Numbered from the stretch's first letter, positions 8,503 through 16,947 are shown. The stretch: DNA of 53,436 bases from Muribaculaceae bacterium (GCA_009775365.1 VSPM01000010.1:1-53436); one strand, 5' to 3'. Notes: generated by a model not told the origin, from the sequence alone. Numbers and translations are program-made.

Positions 8503-9690
8503 ATGAAAGGATTAAAGAAAAAAATCGACAGTGTGAAGCCACATTTCGAGGAAGGAGGGAAGTTCTCAAAACTTCATTCCGTTTTCGACGGTTTCTACAC
8601 GTTTCTTTTCACACCTAACGAGACATCGCGCTCAGGAGTACACATCCACGATGCCAACGACTCCAAACGCACGATGATTATAGTGGTGCTCGCGCTCCTT
8701 CCATGTTGCCTCTTCGGCATGTGGAACGTAGGATTGCAACACGCGCTTGCCACAGGCGACACCAACCACGGCCTCTTCCATTTATTCTTCTATGGATTCT
8801 GGGCTGTGCTTCCTCAGATTCTCACCGCCTACATCGTGGGCCTCGGAATCGAATTTATCATAGCGCAGATAAGAGGCCATGAAATTCAGGAGGGATTCCT
8901 GGTGTCGGGTCTTCTGATTCCTATGATTTGCCCGGTGTCTACGCCATGCTGGATGCTCGCTGTGGCAGTGGCGTTTGCTGTGATTTTCGCAAAAGAAGTG
9001 TTCGGCGGCACCGGCTACAACTTCCTCAACGTTGCGCTTGTCACCCGCGCATTCCTCTTCTTCGCCTATCCTTCGCAGATGAGCGGCGACAATGTGTTTG
9101 TGTCGCTTGGAGAAATGGCTTCAATCGACGGATATTCAGGCGCGACCCCTCTCGGGCAGCTGGCCTCTGCAAGCGGACAGGTGGAAGTGCTTGGAGTGAC
9201 AGGCTCGCCGCTTAGTTTCTCCGACATCTTCCTCGGGCTATATCCCGGCTCTTGGGGCGAGACTTCCACGCTTTGCATCCTTATCGGCCTTGCAATTCTC
9301 TTCGCCACCGGAATGGCCTCATGGAAAATCACAATTTCGGCTGTGGTCGGCGGATTCTTTATGGCCCTTCTCGCCAATAATTTCGCCACACCGCTCTACC
9401 CTGTCACCTATCTGTCGCCCGTAGAGCAGCTTTGCCTCGGAGGCTTTGCCTTCGCTGTGGTCTTTATGGCAACCGACCCTGTGACAGCCTGCCGCACGGA
9501 AATCGGCAAATACATCTACGGCTTCCTTATCGGCGCAATCGCAATAATCATCAGATGCTACAATACCGGCTATCCCGAAGGGGCAATGCTTGCAGTGCTT
9601 CTCATGAACTGCTTCGCGCCGCTCATCGACTATTGCGTTGTCAACGCCAATATCAACCGACGCCTGAAACGCGCATCCGTAAAGAATTAA
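8503..9690 (+). CDS. nqrB: Na+-translocating NADH:quinone oxidoreductase subunit B
   Basis: Multi-span membrane subunit that carries covalently bound FMN and, in the family, riboflavin. An in-frame TTG exists at 8467, but ATG 8503 (MKGLKKKIDS) is preferred because it gives the usual 395-residue protein and a normal N-terminus. The SGATPLG motif near residue 220 is the Thr-FMN attachment site known in NqrB. About ten hydrophobic segments are visible. It lies 51 bp after nqrA and 16 bp before nqrC. The flavin transferase ApbE needed for attachment is not in this window. Confidence 0.95.
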   Translation: MKGLKKKIDSVKPHFEEGGKFSKLHSVFDGFYTFLFTPNETSRSGVHIHDANDSKRTMIIVVLALLPCCLFGMWNVGLQHALATGDTNHGLFHLFFYGFWAVLPQILTAYIVGLGIEFIIAQIRGHEIQEGFLVSGLLIPMICPVSTPCWMLAVAVAFAVIFAKEVFGGTGYNFLNVALVTRAFLFFAYPSQMSGDNVFVSLGEMASIDGYSGATPLGQLASASGQVEVLGVTGSPLSFSDIFLGLYPGSWGETSTLCILIGLAILFATGMASWKITISAVVGGFFMALLANNFATPLYPVTYLSPVEQLCLGGFAFAVVFMATDPVTACRTEIGKYIYGFLIGAIAIIIRCYNTGYPEGAMLAVLLMNCFAPLIDYCVVNANINRRLKRASVKN

Positions 9691-9706
9691 TAACACTCCT
9701 GCAATT

Positions 9707-10429
9707 ATGAATAGACAAAGCAACCTTTACACAATCATCTATTCCACGGTGCTCGTGCTCGTGGTGGGAGTGGTTCTGTCTGTTGTCTACCAGGCATTGC
9801 GTCCGCAACAGTTAGAGAACATTGCCAACGACACGAAACGACAGATTCTTGCTTCAGCACGAATAGCTCCTGAAAACGGCGAAAGCGTGGCTCAGCTTTT
9901 CGACAGCCACATCTCTGAAAGATATATTGTGAACTCCAAAGGAGAGAAAATCGATGGCAACACCGACCCTTTCAAGGTGAATGTTGCCATGGAAGTAAAG
10001 AAGCCGGCAGAGGAGCGCATGCTTCCTGTGTTTGAATGCACCACCGACAATGGCCTGAAATACATAGTGCCCGTCTACGGAGCCGGGCTATGGGGCCCAA
10101 TCTGGGGCTATGTGGCTTTCGATGACAATGGCGACACCATCTACGGCGCATATTTCGCTCACCAGGGAGAAACCCCGGGTCTCGGGGCCGAAATCGAGAA
10201 ACCCACTTTCAGCGGGCAGTTCGATGGCAAAAATATTTTCTCTGACAATGGAGAGTTTACATCAGTAGCAGTGGTGAAAACCGGCAAGGAGCCGGCAGGA
10301 AGGGCATGGGTGCACGCTGTGAGCGGCGGCACAATCACCAGCCAGGGAGTGCAGAAGATGCTCTTCGATTCTCTTGAGCCCTATTCGGCATTCTTCCGCG
10401 AACTTAAAAACAACACTTCAGACAAATAA
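9707..10429 (+). CDS. nqrC: Na+-translocating NADH:quinone oxidoreductase subunit C
   Basis: Subunit C has one N-terminal membrane helix (about residues 10-30) and a periplasmic FMN-binding domain. The C-terminal motif VSGGTITSQGV is the flavinylation site, with the Thr as the expected FMN-phosphoester residue. At 240 residues it has the usual length. It lies between nqrB and nqrD with gaps of about 15 bp, consistent with one polycistronic mRNA. Confidence 0.95.
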   Translation: MNRQSNLYTIIYSTVLVLVVGVVLSVVYQALRPQQLENIANDTKRQILASARIAPENGESVAQLFDSHISERYIVNSKGEKIDGNTDPFKVNVAMEVKKPAEERMLPVFECTTDNGLKYIVPVYGAGLWGPIWGYVAFDDNGDTIYGAYFAHQGETPGLGAEIEKPTFSGQFDGKNIFSDNGEFTSVAVVKTGKEPAGRAWVHAVSGGTITSQGVQKMLFDSLEPYSAFFRELKNNTSDK

Positions 10430-10444
10430 TAAGATTCCCGGATT

Positions 10445-11065
10445 ATGAACATCAACAAATCATTACTGCCTCTCGTTAATCCTTTATCGAAAGACAACCC
10501 CGTCATTGTGCAGGTGCTGGGAATCTGCTCGGCTCTTGCTGTCACCGCCAAGCTTGAGCCCGCAGTAGTCATGACTATTTCAGTAACAGCCGTGCTTGCG
10601 CTTGCAAATGTGATTATCTCGCTTCTTCGCAACACCATCCCCACCTCTATCCGAATCATCGTGCAGCTCGTGGTTGTGGCGGCTCTCGTTGTGATTGTAG
10701 ACCAAGTTCTGAAAGCATGGAATTATGAAGTGAGCAAAGCTCTGTCAGTCTTTATCGGACTGATCATAACAAACTGTATCATCATGGGTCGACTTGAGGC
10801 ATTCGCCATGAGCAACCGCCCGTGGCCATCTTTCCTCGACGGAATTGGCAACGGCCTCGGCTACGGCATTATCCTCATTATAGTAGGCTTTTTCCGCGAA
10901 CTTCTCGGAAGCGGCACTCTTTTCGGCTATCAGGTGATTCCGCAATGGTGCTACGACCATGGCTATCAGAACAACGGCATGATGATTCTCCCGCCCATGG
11001 CCCTCATAACCGTGGCCTGCATCATTTGGGTTCATCGTTCCCGCAACAAAGACCTTCAGGAATAA
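10445..11065 (+). CDS. nqrD: Na+-translocating NADH:quinone oxidoreductase subunit D
   Basis: Integral membrane subunit of 206 residues with six hydrophobic helices. It is homologous to NqrE and to RnfA/RnfE; the pair cradles an Fe centre across the membrane in the known complex. The ITNCIIMGRLEAFAM segment, with its Cys, and the FFRELLGSGTLFG block are family signatures. It starts 15 bp after nqrC. Confidence 0.95.
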   Translation: MNINKSLLPLVNPLSKDNPVIVQVLGICSALAVTAKLEPAVVMTISVTAVLALANVIISLLRNTIPTSIRIIVQLVVVAALVVIVDQVLKAWNYEVSKALSVFIGLIITNCIIMGRLEAFAMSNRPWPSFLDGIGNGLGYGIILIIVGFFRELLGSGTLFGYQVIPQWCYDHGYQNNGMMILPPMALITVACIIWVHRSRNKDLQE

Positions 11066-11105
11066 TTCACTCGCAGTCGTAACCAGAAAACTCCAAATTT
11101 AAGTT

Positions 11106-11720
11106 ATGGAAAATCTAAATCTGTTCATAAGGTCGATTTTTGTCGACAACATGATATTCGCCTACTTCCTCGGCATGTGTTCATTCCTTGCCGTGTCGAA
11201 GAATGTGAAGACTGCGTTCGGACTGGGAGTGGCGGTGAGCTTCGTGCTCATCATCGCTCTCCCTGTGACATGGTGCATCAACCAGTACATCCTCGTGCCC
11301 GGGGCATTGAGCTGGCTCGGAGAAGAATATGCCGAGACCGACCTCAGCTTCCTCGGCCTGATTATGTTTATCTCTGTGATTGCCGCCCTCGTGCAGATTC
11401 TTGAGATGGTGATTGAGAAATACTCTCCCGCGCTGTATTCTTCACTTGGCATATTTTTGCCGCTCATAGCTGTGAACTGTGCAATTCTTGGCGCAGTGCT
11501 CTTCATGCAGCAGCGTGAATTCCCCGATGCCTGGACAGCCACCGTGTATGGCGCCGGCTCCGGCATAGGCTGGCTTCTCGCCATCACCTGCCTTGCAGCA
11601 ATTCGCGAGCGCCTCGCCTACAGCCAGATTCCTGCTCCACTCAGAGGAATAGGCATCACATTCATAATCACCGGCCTCATGGGCATAGCATTCATGAGCT
11701 TCCTCGGCATCAAACTCTAA
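11106..11720 (+). CDS. nqrE: Na+-translocating NADH:quinone oxidoreductase subunit E
   Basis: Integral membrane subunit of 204 residues, the inverted-topology partner of NqrD. Signatures are the N-terminal FVDNMIFAYFLGMCSFLAVSK with its Cys and the later PLIAVNCAILGAVLFMQ with the second Cys; these two Cys match ligands of the intramembrane Fe site in the family. It starts 40 bp after nqrD. The gap to nqrF is 58 bp and contains a stem-loop. Confidence 0.95.
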   Translation: MENLNLFIRSIFVDNMIFAYFLGMCSFLAVSKNVKTAFGLGVAVSFVLIIALPVTWCINQYILVPGALSWLGEEYAETDLSFLGLIMFISVIAALVQILEMVIEKYSPALYSSLGIFLPLIAVNCAILGAVLFMQQREFPDAWTATVYGAGSGIGWLLAITCLAAIRERLAYSQIPAPLRGIGITFIITGLMGIAFMSFLGIKL

Positions 11721-11731
11721 AACCCGCCACA

Positions 11732-11755
11732 CCCTCTTTGTTGAAGCAAAGGGGG
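11732..11755 (+). other. Stem-loop between nqrE and nqrF
   Basis: CCCTCTTTG and CAAAGGGGG can form a 9-bp stem (one G-U pair) with a 6-nt loop. There is no T tract, so it is not a standard terminator. It might influence mRNA processing or the relative level of nqrF (inference). Confidence 0.4.
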
Positions 11756-11778
11756 AAGGTGATAATAATAAAACCTTT

Positions 11779-13071
11779 ATGTCATTACTTAATATGATTC
11801 ATTGGAATTCAGTAATTGTGGCGGCGTTGATATTCTTTGTCATCGTCCTTGTGCTGGTGATGATTCTGCTTGTCGCCAAGCGCTGGCTCGTGGCCTCCGG
11901 CGAGGTGACAATCTCCATCAACGGCGGCAAGAAAGAAGTTAAGGCCGACAGCGGCAAGTCGCTTCTTGCCACCCTTGCCGACGGCAGAGTGCACTTGTCG
12001 TCAGCCTGCGGCGGAAAAGGCAGCTGCGGCCAATGCAAAGTGCAGGTTCTTGAAGGCGGCGGCGATATGCTGCCCACAGAGGCTGTGCATTTCACTCGCC
12101 GTCAAATTAAAGACAACTGGCGTCTCGGATGCCAGGTGAAAGTGAAAAGCGACATGGAAATCCATGTCGATGAAGCAGCCCTCGATGTCAAGGAATGGGA
12201 ATGCGAAGTTATCTCCAACAAGAATGTGGCCACATTTATCAAGGAGTTTATCGTGCAGCTTCCCAAGGGTGAGCACATGAATTTCATTCCGGGTTCGTAT
12301 GCACAGATCCGAATCCCGAAATATGACATGTCTTATGACAAAGACATCGACAAGTCTCTGATTGGCGATGAATATCTGCCGGCATGGGAAAAATTCGGAC
12401 TGTTTACTCTCAAGGCTAAAAACACGGAAGACACCGTCAGAGCATACTCTATGGCCAACTATCCCGAAGAGGGCGACAGAATCATGCTCACAGTGCGTAT
12501 TGCCACACCTCCCTTCAAGCCGAAACCTCAGGTTGGCTTCCAGGATGTGCCCTGCGGCATTGCGTCGTCATACATATTCTCTCTCAAACCCGGCGACAAG
12601 GTGATGATGAGCGGCCCCTACGGCGACTTCCACCCTATCGTAGACTCCAAAGCAGAGATGATATGGGTGGGAGGCGGCGCCGGCATGGCTCCTCTCCGCG
12701 CCCAGATAATGTGGATGACAAAAACACTCCACACCACCGACCGCAAAATGCACTATTTCTATGGCGCACGCGCACTCAACGAGGTTTTCTATCTCGAAGA
12801 CTTCCTGCAGCTTGAGAAAGACTTCCCGAACTTCAAGTTCCATCTTGCGCTCGACCGTCCCGACCCTGCCGCGGATGCAGCGGGCGTGAAATACACTGCC
12901 GGATTCGTTCATCAGGTCATGTATGAGAACTATCTCAAAGACCATGAAGCCCCTGAAGACATCGAATACTACATGTGTGGCCCCGGCCCTATGAGCAATG
13001 CTGTGAACAACATGCTCTACAACCTCGGAGTGGAACCCAAATCAATCCACTACGACAACTTCGGAGGCTAA
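11779..13071 (+). CDS. nqrF: Na+-translocating NADH:quinone oxidoreductase subunit F
   Basis: NADH-oxidising entry subunit. The 430-residue protein has an N-terminal membrane anchor (about residues 10-32), a 2Fe-2S ferredoxin domain with Cys ligands in SACGGKGSCGQC and the later GCQVKV, then a ferredoxin-NADP reductase-like part with the FAD motif RAYSMANYPEEG and the nucleotide motif GGGAGMAPLRAQ, and a CGPGPMSNAV block near the C-terminus. It is the last gene of the nqr operon and is followed by a strong terminator. Confidence 0.96.
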   Translation: MSLLNMIHWNSVIVAALIFFVIVLVLVMILLVAKRWLVASGEVTISINGGKKEVKADSGKSLLATLADGRVHLSSACGGKGSCGQCKVQVLEGGGDMLPTEAVHFTRRQIKDNWRLGCQVKVKSDMEIHVDEAALDVKEWECEVISNKNVATFIKEFIVQLPKGEHMNFIPGSYAQIRIPKYDMSYDKDIDKSLIGDEYLPAWEKFGLFTLKAKNTEDTVRAYSMANYPEEGDRIMLTVRIATPPFKPKPQVGFQDVPCGIASSYIFSLKPGDKVMMSGPYGDFHPIVDSKAEMIWVGGGAGMAPLRAQIMWMTKTLHTTDRKMHYFYGARALNEVFYLEDFLQLEKDFPNFKFHLALDRPDPAADAAGVKYTAGFVHQVMYENYLKDHEAPEDIEYYMCGPGPMSNAVNNMLYNLGVEPKSIHYDNFGG

Positions 13072-13086
13072 CCGAAGCCATATTGA

Positions 13087-13128
13087 AAAACAGCCGTCAG
13101 TCGCTAGCCGACCGACGGCTGTTTTTTT
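13087..13128 (+). terminator. Terminator of the nqr operon
   Basis: AAAACAGCCGTC (13087-13098) pairs with GACGGCTGTTTT (13114-13125), followed by more T. Perfect 12-bp stem, 15-nt loop, 15 bp after the nqrF stop. Confidence 0.85.
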
Positions 13129-13139
13129 AGCGATATAAA

Positions 13140-13171
13140 TTTGCACAATTCCAACCGTATCACTACCTTTG
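13140..13171 (+). promoter_or_regulatory. glyA promoter
   Basis: TTTG at 13140-13143, a 20-bp spacer, then TACCTTTG at 13164-13171. This fits the Bacteroidota consensus and shows that upstream in-frame start codons near 13141 lie inside the promoter. The leader to ATG 13246 is about 70 nt. A second TAnnTTTG-like match, TAAATTTG at 13136-13143, overlaps the -33 box. Confidence 0.78.
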
Positions 13172-13245
13172 CATTGGCAATATATGCCTTTCCGGGCTTT
13201 GCTTTAACTCCTAATAATCTATTCATCAGAAAACACGCTAATAAA

Positions 13246-14526
13246 ATGAAGAGAGACAACGAAATCTTCGACATCATCGACCGCGAACATCTTCGCCAGC
13301 GTCGTGGAATCGAGCTTATAGCCAGCGAAAACTTTGTCAGCGACGAAGTTATGCGCGCAATGGGTTCATGCCTCACCAACAAGTATGCAGAAGGATATCC
13401 TGCACACCGCTATTATGGCGGCTGCCAGATTGTTGATGAAGCCGAGAATCTTGCCATCGACCGTGCAAAGAAGCTTTTCGGCGCTGAGTGGGCAAACGTT
13501 CAGCCCCACAGCGGCGCACAGGCTAACATGGCAGTATTCATGGCTTGCCTCCAGCCCGGCGACACTTTCCTCGGAATGGACCTCAGCCACGGCGGCCACC
13601 TCAGCCACGGCAGCCCGGTGAACTTCTCCGGCCTTCACTTCAAGCCAATCAGCTACACTGTTTGTGCCGACACAGGCCGTGTGAACTACGAGGAGCTCGA
13701 ACAGAAAGCCCGCGAACACAAGCCGAAACTTATAATTGCCGGCGGCAGCGCATATAGCCGCGAATGGGATTATGCACGCATCCGCAAAGTAGCCGACGAA
13801 ATCGGCGCTATTTTCATGGTTGACATGGCTCACCCTGCCGGCCTTATCGCTGCAGGTCTTCTTGAGAACCCTCTGAAGCACGCTCATGTTGTTACCACCA
13901 CAACCCACAAGACACTTCGCGGACCTCGCGGCGGCCTCATCCTTATGGGCAAAGATTTCGACAATCCTTGGGGCAAGAAAACTCCTAAAGGTGAAATCAA
14001 GAAAATGTCGGCGCTCCTCGATTCTGCTGTATTCCCCGGAGTGCAGGGCGGCCCGCTCGAACACGTGATTGCCGCCAAGGCAGTGGCTTTCGGAGAGGCT
14101 CTTCAGCCGGAATGGAAAGAATATGCCATCCAGATCAAGAAAAACGCCGACGCTCTTGCCAACGCTCTTATAAGGAGAGGCTACAAGATTATCTCTGACG
14201 GCACCGACAACCACTGCATGCTCGTTGACCTCCGTCCCAAATTCCCTGAAATGAGCGGAAAGAAAGCAGAAAGAGTGCTCGTGGAAGCAGACATCACTGC
14301 CAACAAAAACATGGTGCCGTATGACAGCCGCTCTCCGTTCCTCACATCAGGACTTCGCTTTGGCACAGCTGCAATCACAACTCGCGGCGCCAAGGAAGAA
14401 CTTATGGAGACAATTGCCGATCTCATCGACCGCGTGCTCACTAACGCCGACGACGAGAAGGTGATTGCAGAAGTTCGCCGGGAAGTTAACGAAATGATGA
14501 ACGACTATCCCATGTTCGCATGGTAA
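13246..14526 (+). CDS. glyA: Serine hydroxymethyltransferase
   Basis: PLP enzyme converting serine and tetrahydrofolate to glycine and 5,10-methylene-THF in the cytoplasm. ATG 13246 (MKRDNEIFD) is chosen because it gives the normal 426 residues and lies downstream of the promoter. The PLP-lysine motif VTTTTHKTLRGPRGG is intact, as are the N-terminal IELIASENFVS and the YAEGYPAHRYYGGC substrate-binding motifs. It is monocistronic, with its own promoter and a strong terminator. Confidence 0.97.
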   Translation: MKRDNEIFDIIDREHLRQRRGIELIASENFVSDEVMRAMGSCLTNKYAEGYPAHRYYGGCQIVDEAENLAIDRAKKLFGAEWANVQPHSGAQANMAVFMACLQPGDTFLGMDLSHGGHLSHGSPVNFSGLHFKPISYTVCADTGRVNYEELEQKAREHKPKLIIAGGSAYSREWDYARIRKVADEIGAIFMVDMAHPAGLIAAGLLENPLKHAHVVTTTTHKTLRGPRGGLILMGKDFDNPWGKKTPKGEIKKMSALLDSAVFPGVQGGPLEHVIAAKAVAFGEALQPEWKEYAIQIKKNADALANALIRRGYKIISDGTDNHCMLVDLRPKFPEMSGKKAERVLVEADITANKNMVPYDSRSPFLTSGLRFGTAAITTRGAKEELMETIADLIDRVLTNADDEKVIAEVRREVNEMMNDYPMFAW

Positions 14527-14553
14527 TCTGCATTAGGTTAAATCCCTGACAAT

Positions 14554-14588
14554 AAAAGAGGAACGCCTGAATGTAGCGTTCCTCTTTT
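14554..14588 (+). terminator. Terminator of glyA
   Basis: AAAAGAGGAACGC and GCGTTCCTCTTTT form a perfect 13-bp stem with a 9-nt loop and a T-rich end, 27 bp after the stop. Confidence 0.87.
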
Positions 14589-14650
14589 ATTAATCTCATA
14601 TGTGTCGACACATTTTTCTGACTACTCTATCACATTACAATAATATTTAT

Positions 14651-15307
14651 ATGAATTTATCTGACGTAAATATTCCGCCGGTGCTTTTTGTGACTGGCAC
14701 CGGCACAGATGTTGGCAAAAGTTTTGCAACCGGATGGCTTGCCCGTGAAATTATGGAATCAGGGCGCTCCTGCATAACTCAGAAAATGATTCAGACCGGC
14801 AACGTCGGCAATAGTGAAGACATCGACCGCCATCGAAAAATAATGGGCACAGGCTATCTGCCTGTAGACGACTGCCATCTTACTGCCCCGGTCATTTTCT
14901 CTTATCCGGCTTCGCCTCACCTTGCTGCAAAGATTGACGGCAAGGAAATAGACCTCAATGTGATTGATTCCGCCACAGAGTCTTTGGCCCGACAATTCAG
15001 CCATGTGCTTGTGGAAGGAGCCGGCGGCCTCATGGTCCCTATAACCGAAGACTATCTCACGGCCGACTACATCTCTGAAAGAAACCTGCCGACTGTGGCA
15101 GTGGTATCGGGAGAACTCGGGTCTATAAATCATGCGCTTCTCACACTCAAGGCTATTGAAAATTACGGCATAGAACTTTTTGCCGTGATATACAACCCAT
15201 ATTTCGACAAAGACCCTGTCATTTGCGATGACTCTCGCAGATACATACAGGAATGGCTAAATCGCCATTTCCCCGAATCATTGTGGCTGGAAATGCCAAA
15301 TTTATAA
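14651..15307 (+). CDS. bioD: Dethiobiotin synthetase
   Basis: ATP-dependent carboxylase that closes the ureido ring of DAPA to give dethiobiotin, the penultimate step of biotin synthesis. The P-loop FVTGTGTDVGKSFATGW near residue 12 and the EGAGGLMVPI motif are diagnostic. ATG 14651 (MNLSDVNIPP) is preferred to 14600, giving 218 residues, the usual length. It is about 7 kb from bioA/bioF/bioGC on the same strand, separated by unrelated genes, so the biotin genes are split here. Confidence 0.93.
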   Translation: MNLSDVNIPPVLFVTGTGTDVGKSFATGWLAREIMESGRSCITQKMIQTGNVGNSEDIDRHRKIMGTGYLPVDDCHLTAPVIFSYPASPHLAAKIDGKEIDLNVIDSATESLARQFSHVLVEGAGGLMVPITEDYLTADYISERNLPTVAVVSGELGSINHALLTLKAIENYGIELFAVIYNPYFDKDPVICDDSRRYIQEWLNRHFPESLWLEMPNL

Positions 15308-15377
15308 AATCACGTATTTTTTAACATCATTAAAGACTATTTTCACAATTTTATTACTCCGTTGTTTAAAAATTTTA

Positions 15378-15385
15378 TAAATTTG
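15378..15385 (+). promoter_or_regulatory. -7 box upstream of the exonuclease gene
   Basis: TAAATTTG fits TAnnTTTG; no good -33 partner is seen. The leader to ATG 15577 would be about 185 nt. The rest of the 15308-15576 gap is AT-rich and I see no RNA family or convincing gene in it. Confidence 0.45.
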
Positions 15386-15576
15386 CATTGCAGTGGCCTC
15401 AAAACAATCCGGTAAGGTTTGAAATCGGTTTTCAGGCAATTCTGAAATGAGGGAAACTAAACTTGAGCCGCGATATTTTTTGAATCACACAAACATATAC
15501 CAAATTTAAGTTCAGCCCTTTTCGTATACTCTCCAATTCATGCGGGAGGAGGTTCAATCAATAGAGACTAACATCG

Positions 15577-16323
15577 ATGAATCCCGATTTTTCTTCAGGC
15601 GCATTTCTAAGCATCAACAAGACTCAACTCTCTGCCCTCCCTCAGGCACATTTCAAAGGGGAGATAAGAGTGGTAGACCATGAGCAGGGCATTATTGAAG
15701 CTATTGCCGAACTGCGCAAGTCCAACACTATTGGATTCGACACAGAGACCAGGCCAAGTTTCAGAAAAGGGCAGATTAATTCCGTGGCGCTTGTGCAGTT
15801 GTCTACACGTTCGGTCTGCTTTCTATTTCGCATCAACATCACAGGTCTTTCACAGCACATAATAGACCTTCTTGAGGATGAAAATATTTTGAAAATCGGA
15901 CTTTCAGTCCACGATGATTTCCATAATCTCAATAAAATCACACACATTTCTCCTAAAGGGTTTATCGACCTCCAGAATTATGTGAAAGAATATGAGATTG
16001 CCGACAACAGCCTGTCGCGCATATATGGGATTGTGTTTGGCGAGCGAGTGTCAAAAGGGCAACGTCTGACTAACTGGGAGGCGGAATATCTCACACCCTC
16101 TCAACAATGTTACGCAGCCCTGGATGCAATGGCTTGCATCCAGATTTACGATTATCTTTCAGAAGGGCATTTCCATCCGGAGGAGTCGCCATATATCGTT
16201 TACCACTCAGAAGAAAAAGACATAGAGACACCGGCCGACAACAATGCGACCTCACCCGAAAATTCCGGCGAGCCGGACAAATCCAACGGGCTGAATAATT
16301 CCAACGAGCATCACAAAGAATGA
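15577..16323 (+). CDS. RNase D-like 3'-5' exonuclease domain protein
   Basis: DEDD-superfamily 3'-5' exonuclease, 248 residues. Exo I is visible as TIGFDTETRPSF (Asp and Glu metal ligands, about residues 49-60), Exo II as the LKIGLSVHDDFHNL region, and Exo III as QCYAALDAMACIQIY with Tyr and Asp. There is no HRDC domain, so it is not a full RNase D; Bacteroidota commonly encode this short form. The C-terminal 35 residues are acidic, Asn-rich and probably disordered. The next small gene starts 1 bp after its stop. Substrate (RNA or DNA) is unknown. Confidence 0.85.
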   Translation: MNPDFSSGAFLSINKTQLSALPQAHFKGEIRVVDHEQGIIEAIAELRKSNTIGFDTETRPSFRKGQINSVALVQLSTRSVCFLFRINITGLSQHIIDLLEDENILKIGLSVHDDFHNLNKITHISPKGFIDLQNYVKEYEIADNSLSRIYGIVFGERVSKGQRLTNWEAEYLTPSQQCYAALDAMACIQIYDYLSEGHFHPEESPYIVYHSEEKDIETPADNNATSPENSGEPDKSNGLNNSNEHHKE

Positions 16324-16324
16324 T

Positions 16325-16531
16325 ATGAAAGCGCAAAGACACGTAACAGTAACAATACTTCTATCCGTATACGCATTGTTCATGTGCATATATTTCGGCA
16401 TAGACCTGCTCAATTCAGGCCAGTATGGGCGTTTCTTCTGCATTGCCGGAGCAGAGACACTTGTGATTGTGCTCGCGTTCTTTGCCTTAAGAAAACGCGA
16501 CAGACTACGGCAACAACGCAAAAATCAATAA
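16325..16531 (+). CDS. Small hypothetical membrane protein
   Basis: A 68-residue protein with two hydrophobic segments (about residues 8-28 and 36-54) and a strongly basic tail (RKRDRLRQQRKNQ), suggesting a cytoplasmic C-terminus. Its ATG lies 1 bp after the exonuclease stop, indicating translational coupling. No family recognised. Its stop codon lies inside the left arm of the long hairpin at 16526-16579. Confidence 0.62.
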   Translation: MKAQRHVTVTILLSVYALFMCIYFGIDLLNSGQYGRFFCIAGAETLVIVLAFFALRKRDRLRQQRKNQ

Positions 16532-16579
16532 AGCAAAACGGCAATCCATCGACGCCTGGATTGCCGTTTTGCTTTATTG
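16526..16579. terminator. Perfect 23-bp hairpin, bidirectional terminator
   Basis: The arms 16526-16548 and 16557-16579 are perfect inverted repeats (starting CAATAAAGCAAAACGGC) around an 8-nt loop TCGACGCC. Flanking A and T runs make it usable on both strands: rightward for the exonuclease/membrane-protein unit and leftward for a transcript from the promoter at 16871-16902. A stem this long and perfect is unusual in the window. Confidence 0.8.
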
Positions 16580-16865
16580 ATTACGAACTCCTATCTCTAA
16601 TGAGTTTCTATCATAGCATTCATTTATTTGCAGACTGCTAACTGATTTTAAAAGCCCAGACCAATCGCACAACACTCTGCGCTTTTCGTTTCATAATGCC
16701 AACCCCCCGCATCTGCTCCTTATGGCCGCATGCGGGGGATTGTCTCATTTCTCCTGGTGTCACCACCCGAAGAATGAAAAAAGGGTGATAACCTCCACGG
16801 TCGCACCCCTTAGATAAGTTTCTACAGGTAAAAAATCTTAAGGTAAAAAAGATTGTTTTTAGGTT
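16580..16865 (-). ncRNA. Candidate non-coding RNA, class unknown
   Basis: A complete leftward promoter (16871-16902) drives this gene-free stretch, which ends in the strong hairpin at 16526-16579. No long reading frame exists on this strand. The predicted transcript contains several possible stems: ATCACCC with GGGTGGT (near 16787-16753), a 9-bp CCCCCGCAT/ATGCGGGGG stem (near 16738-16704), and AAAAGC/GCTTTT (16686-16681 with 16655-16650), which could be an earlier 3' end. Bacteroidales carry a 6S-type RNA (Rfam Bacteroidales-1) with this kind of promoter and terminator, which is one possibility; I cannot confirm it by eye. A micro-ORF of 24 codons preceded by AAGGAG (ATG about 16711) is an alternative. 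Boundaries are estimates. Confidence 0.45.
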
Positions 16866-16870
16866 CGGTG

Positions 16871-16902
16871 CAAAGTTACGGCTTTATTACGGACTGACCA
16901 AA
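16871..16902 (-). promoter_or_regulatory. Leftward promoter with no downstream gene
   Basis: Read on the minus strand: TTTG at 16902-16899, a 20-bp spacer, TAACTTTG at 16878-16871. Both boxes and the spacing match the Bacteroidota consensus as well as the nqr, glyA and nifJ promoters do. It lies just downstream of lpxH and fires away from it. Confidence 0.72.
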
Positions 16903-16947
16903 TATTTTTTGCCAAAATGTAATAAACATGTTGTAAAACATATAAAA

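Noticed and set aside
13141..13245. TTG start giving a 35-residue extension of GlyA
   Set aside because: The extension lies within the promoter boxes and does not match the conserved N-terminus.
13366..14214. 282-codon open frame on the minus strand opposite glyA
   Set aside because: Composition is that of a mirrored coding strand; glyA motifs, promoter and terminator explain the region.
15447..15509. 20-codon frame in the leader of the exonuclease gene
   Set aside because: No composition or conservation signal that can be judged by eye; too short to support.
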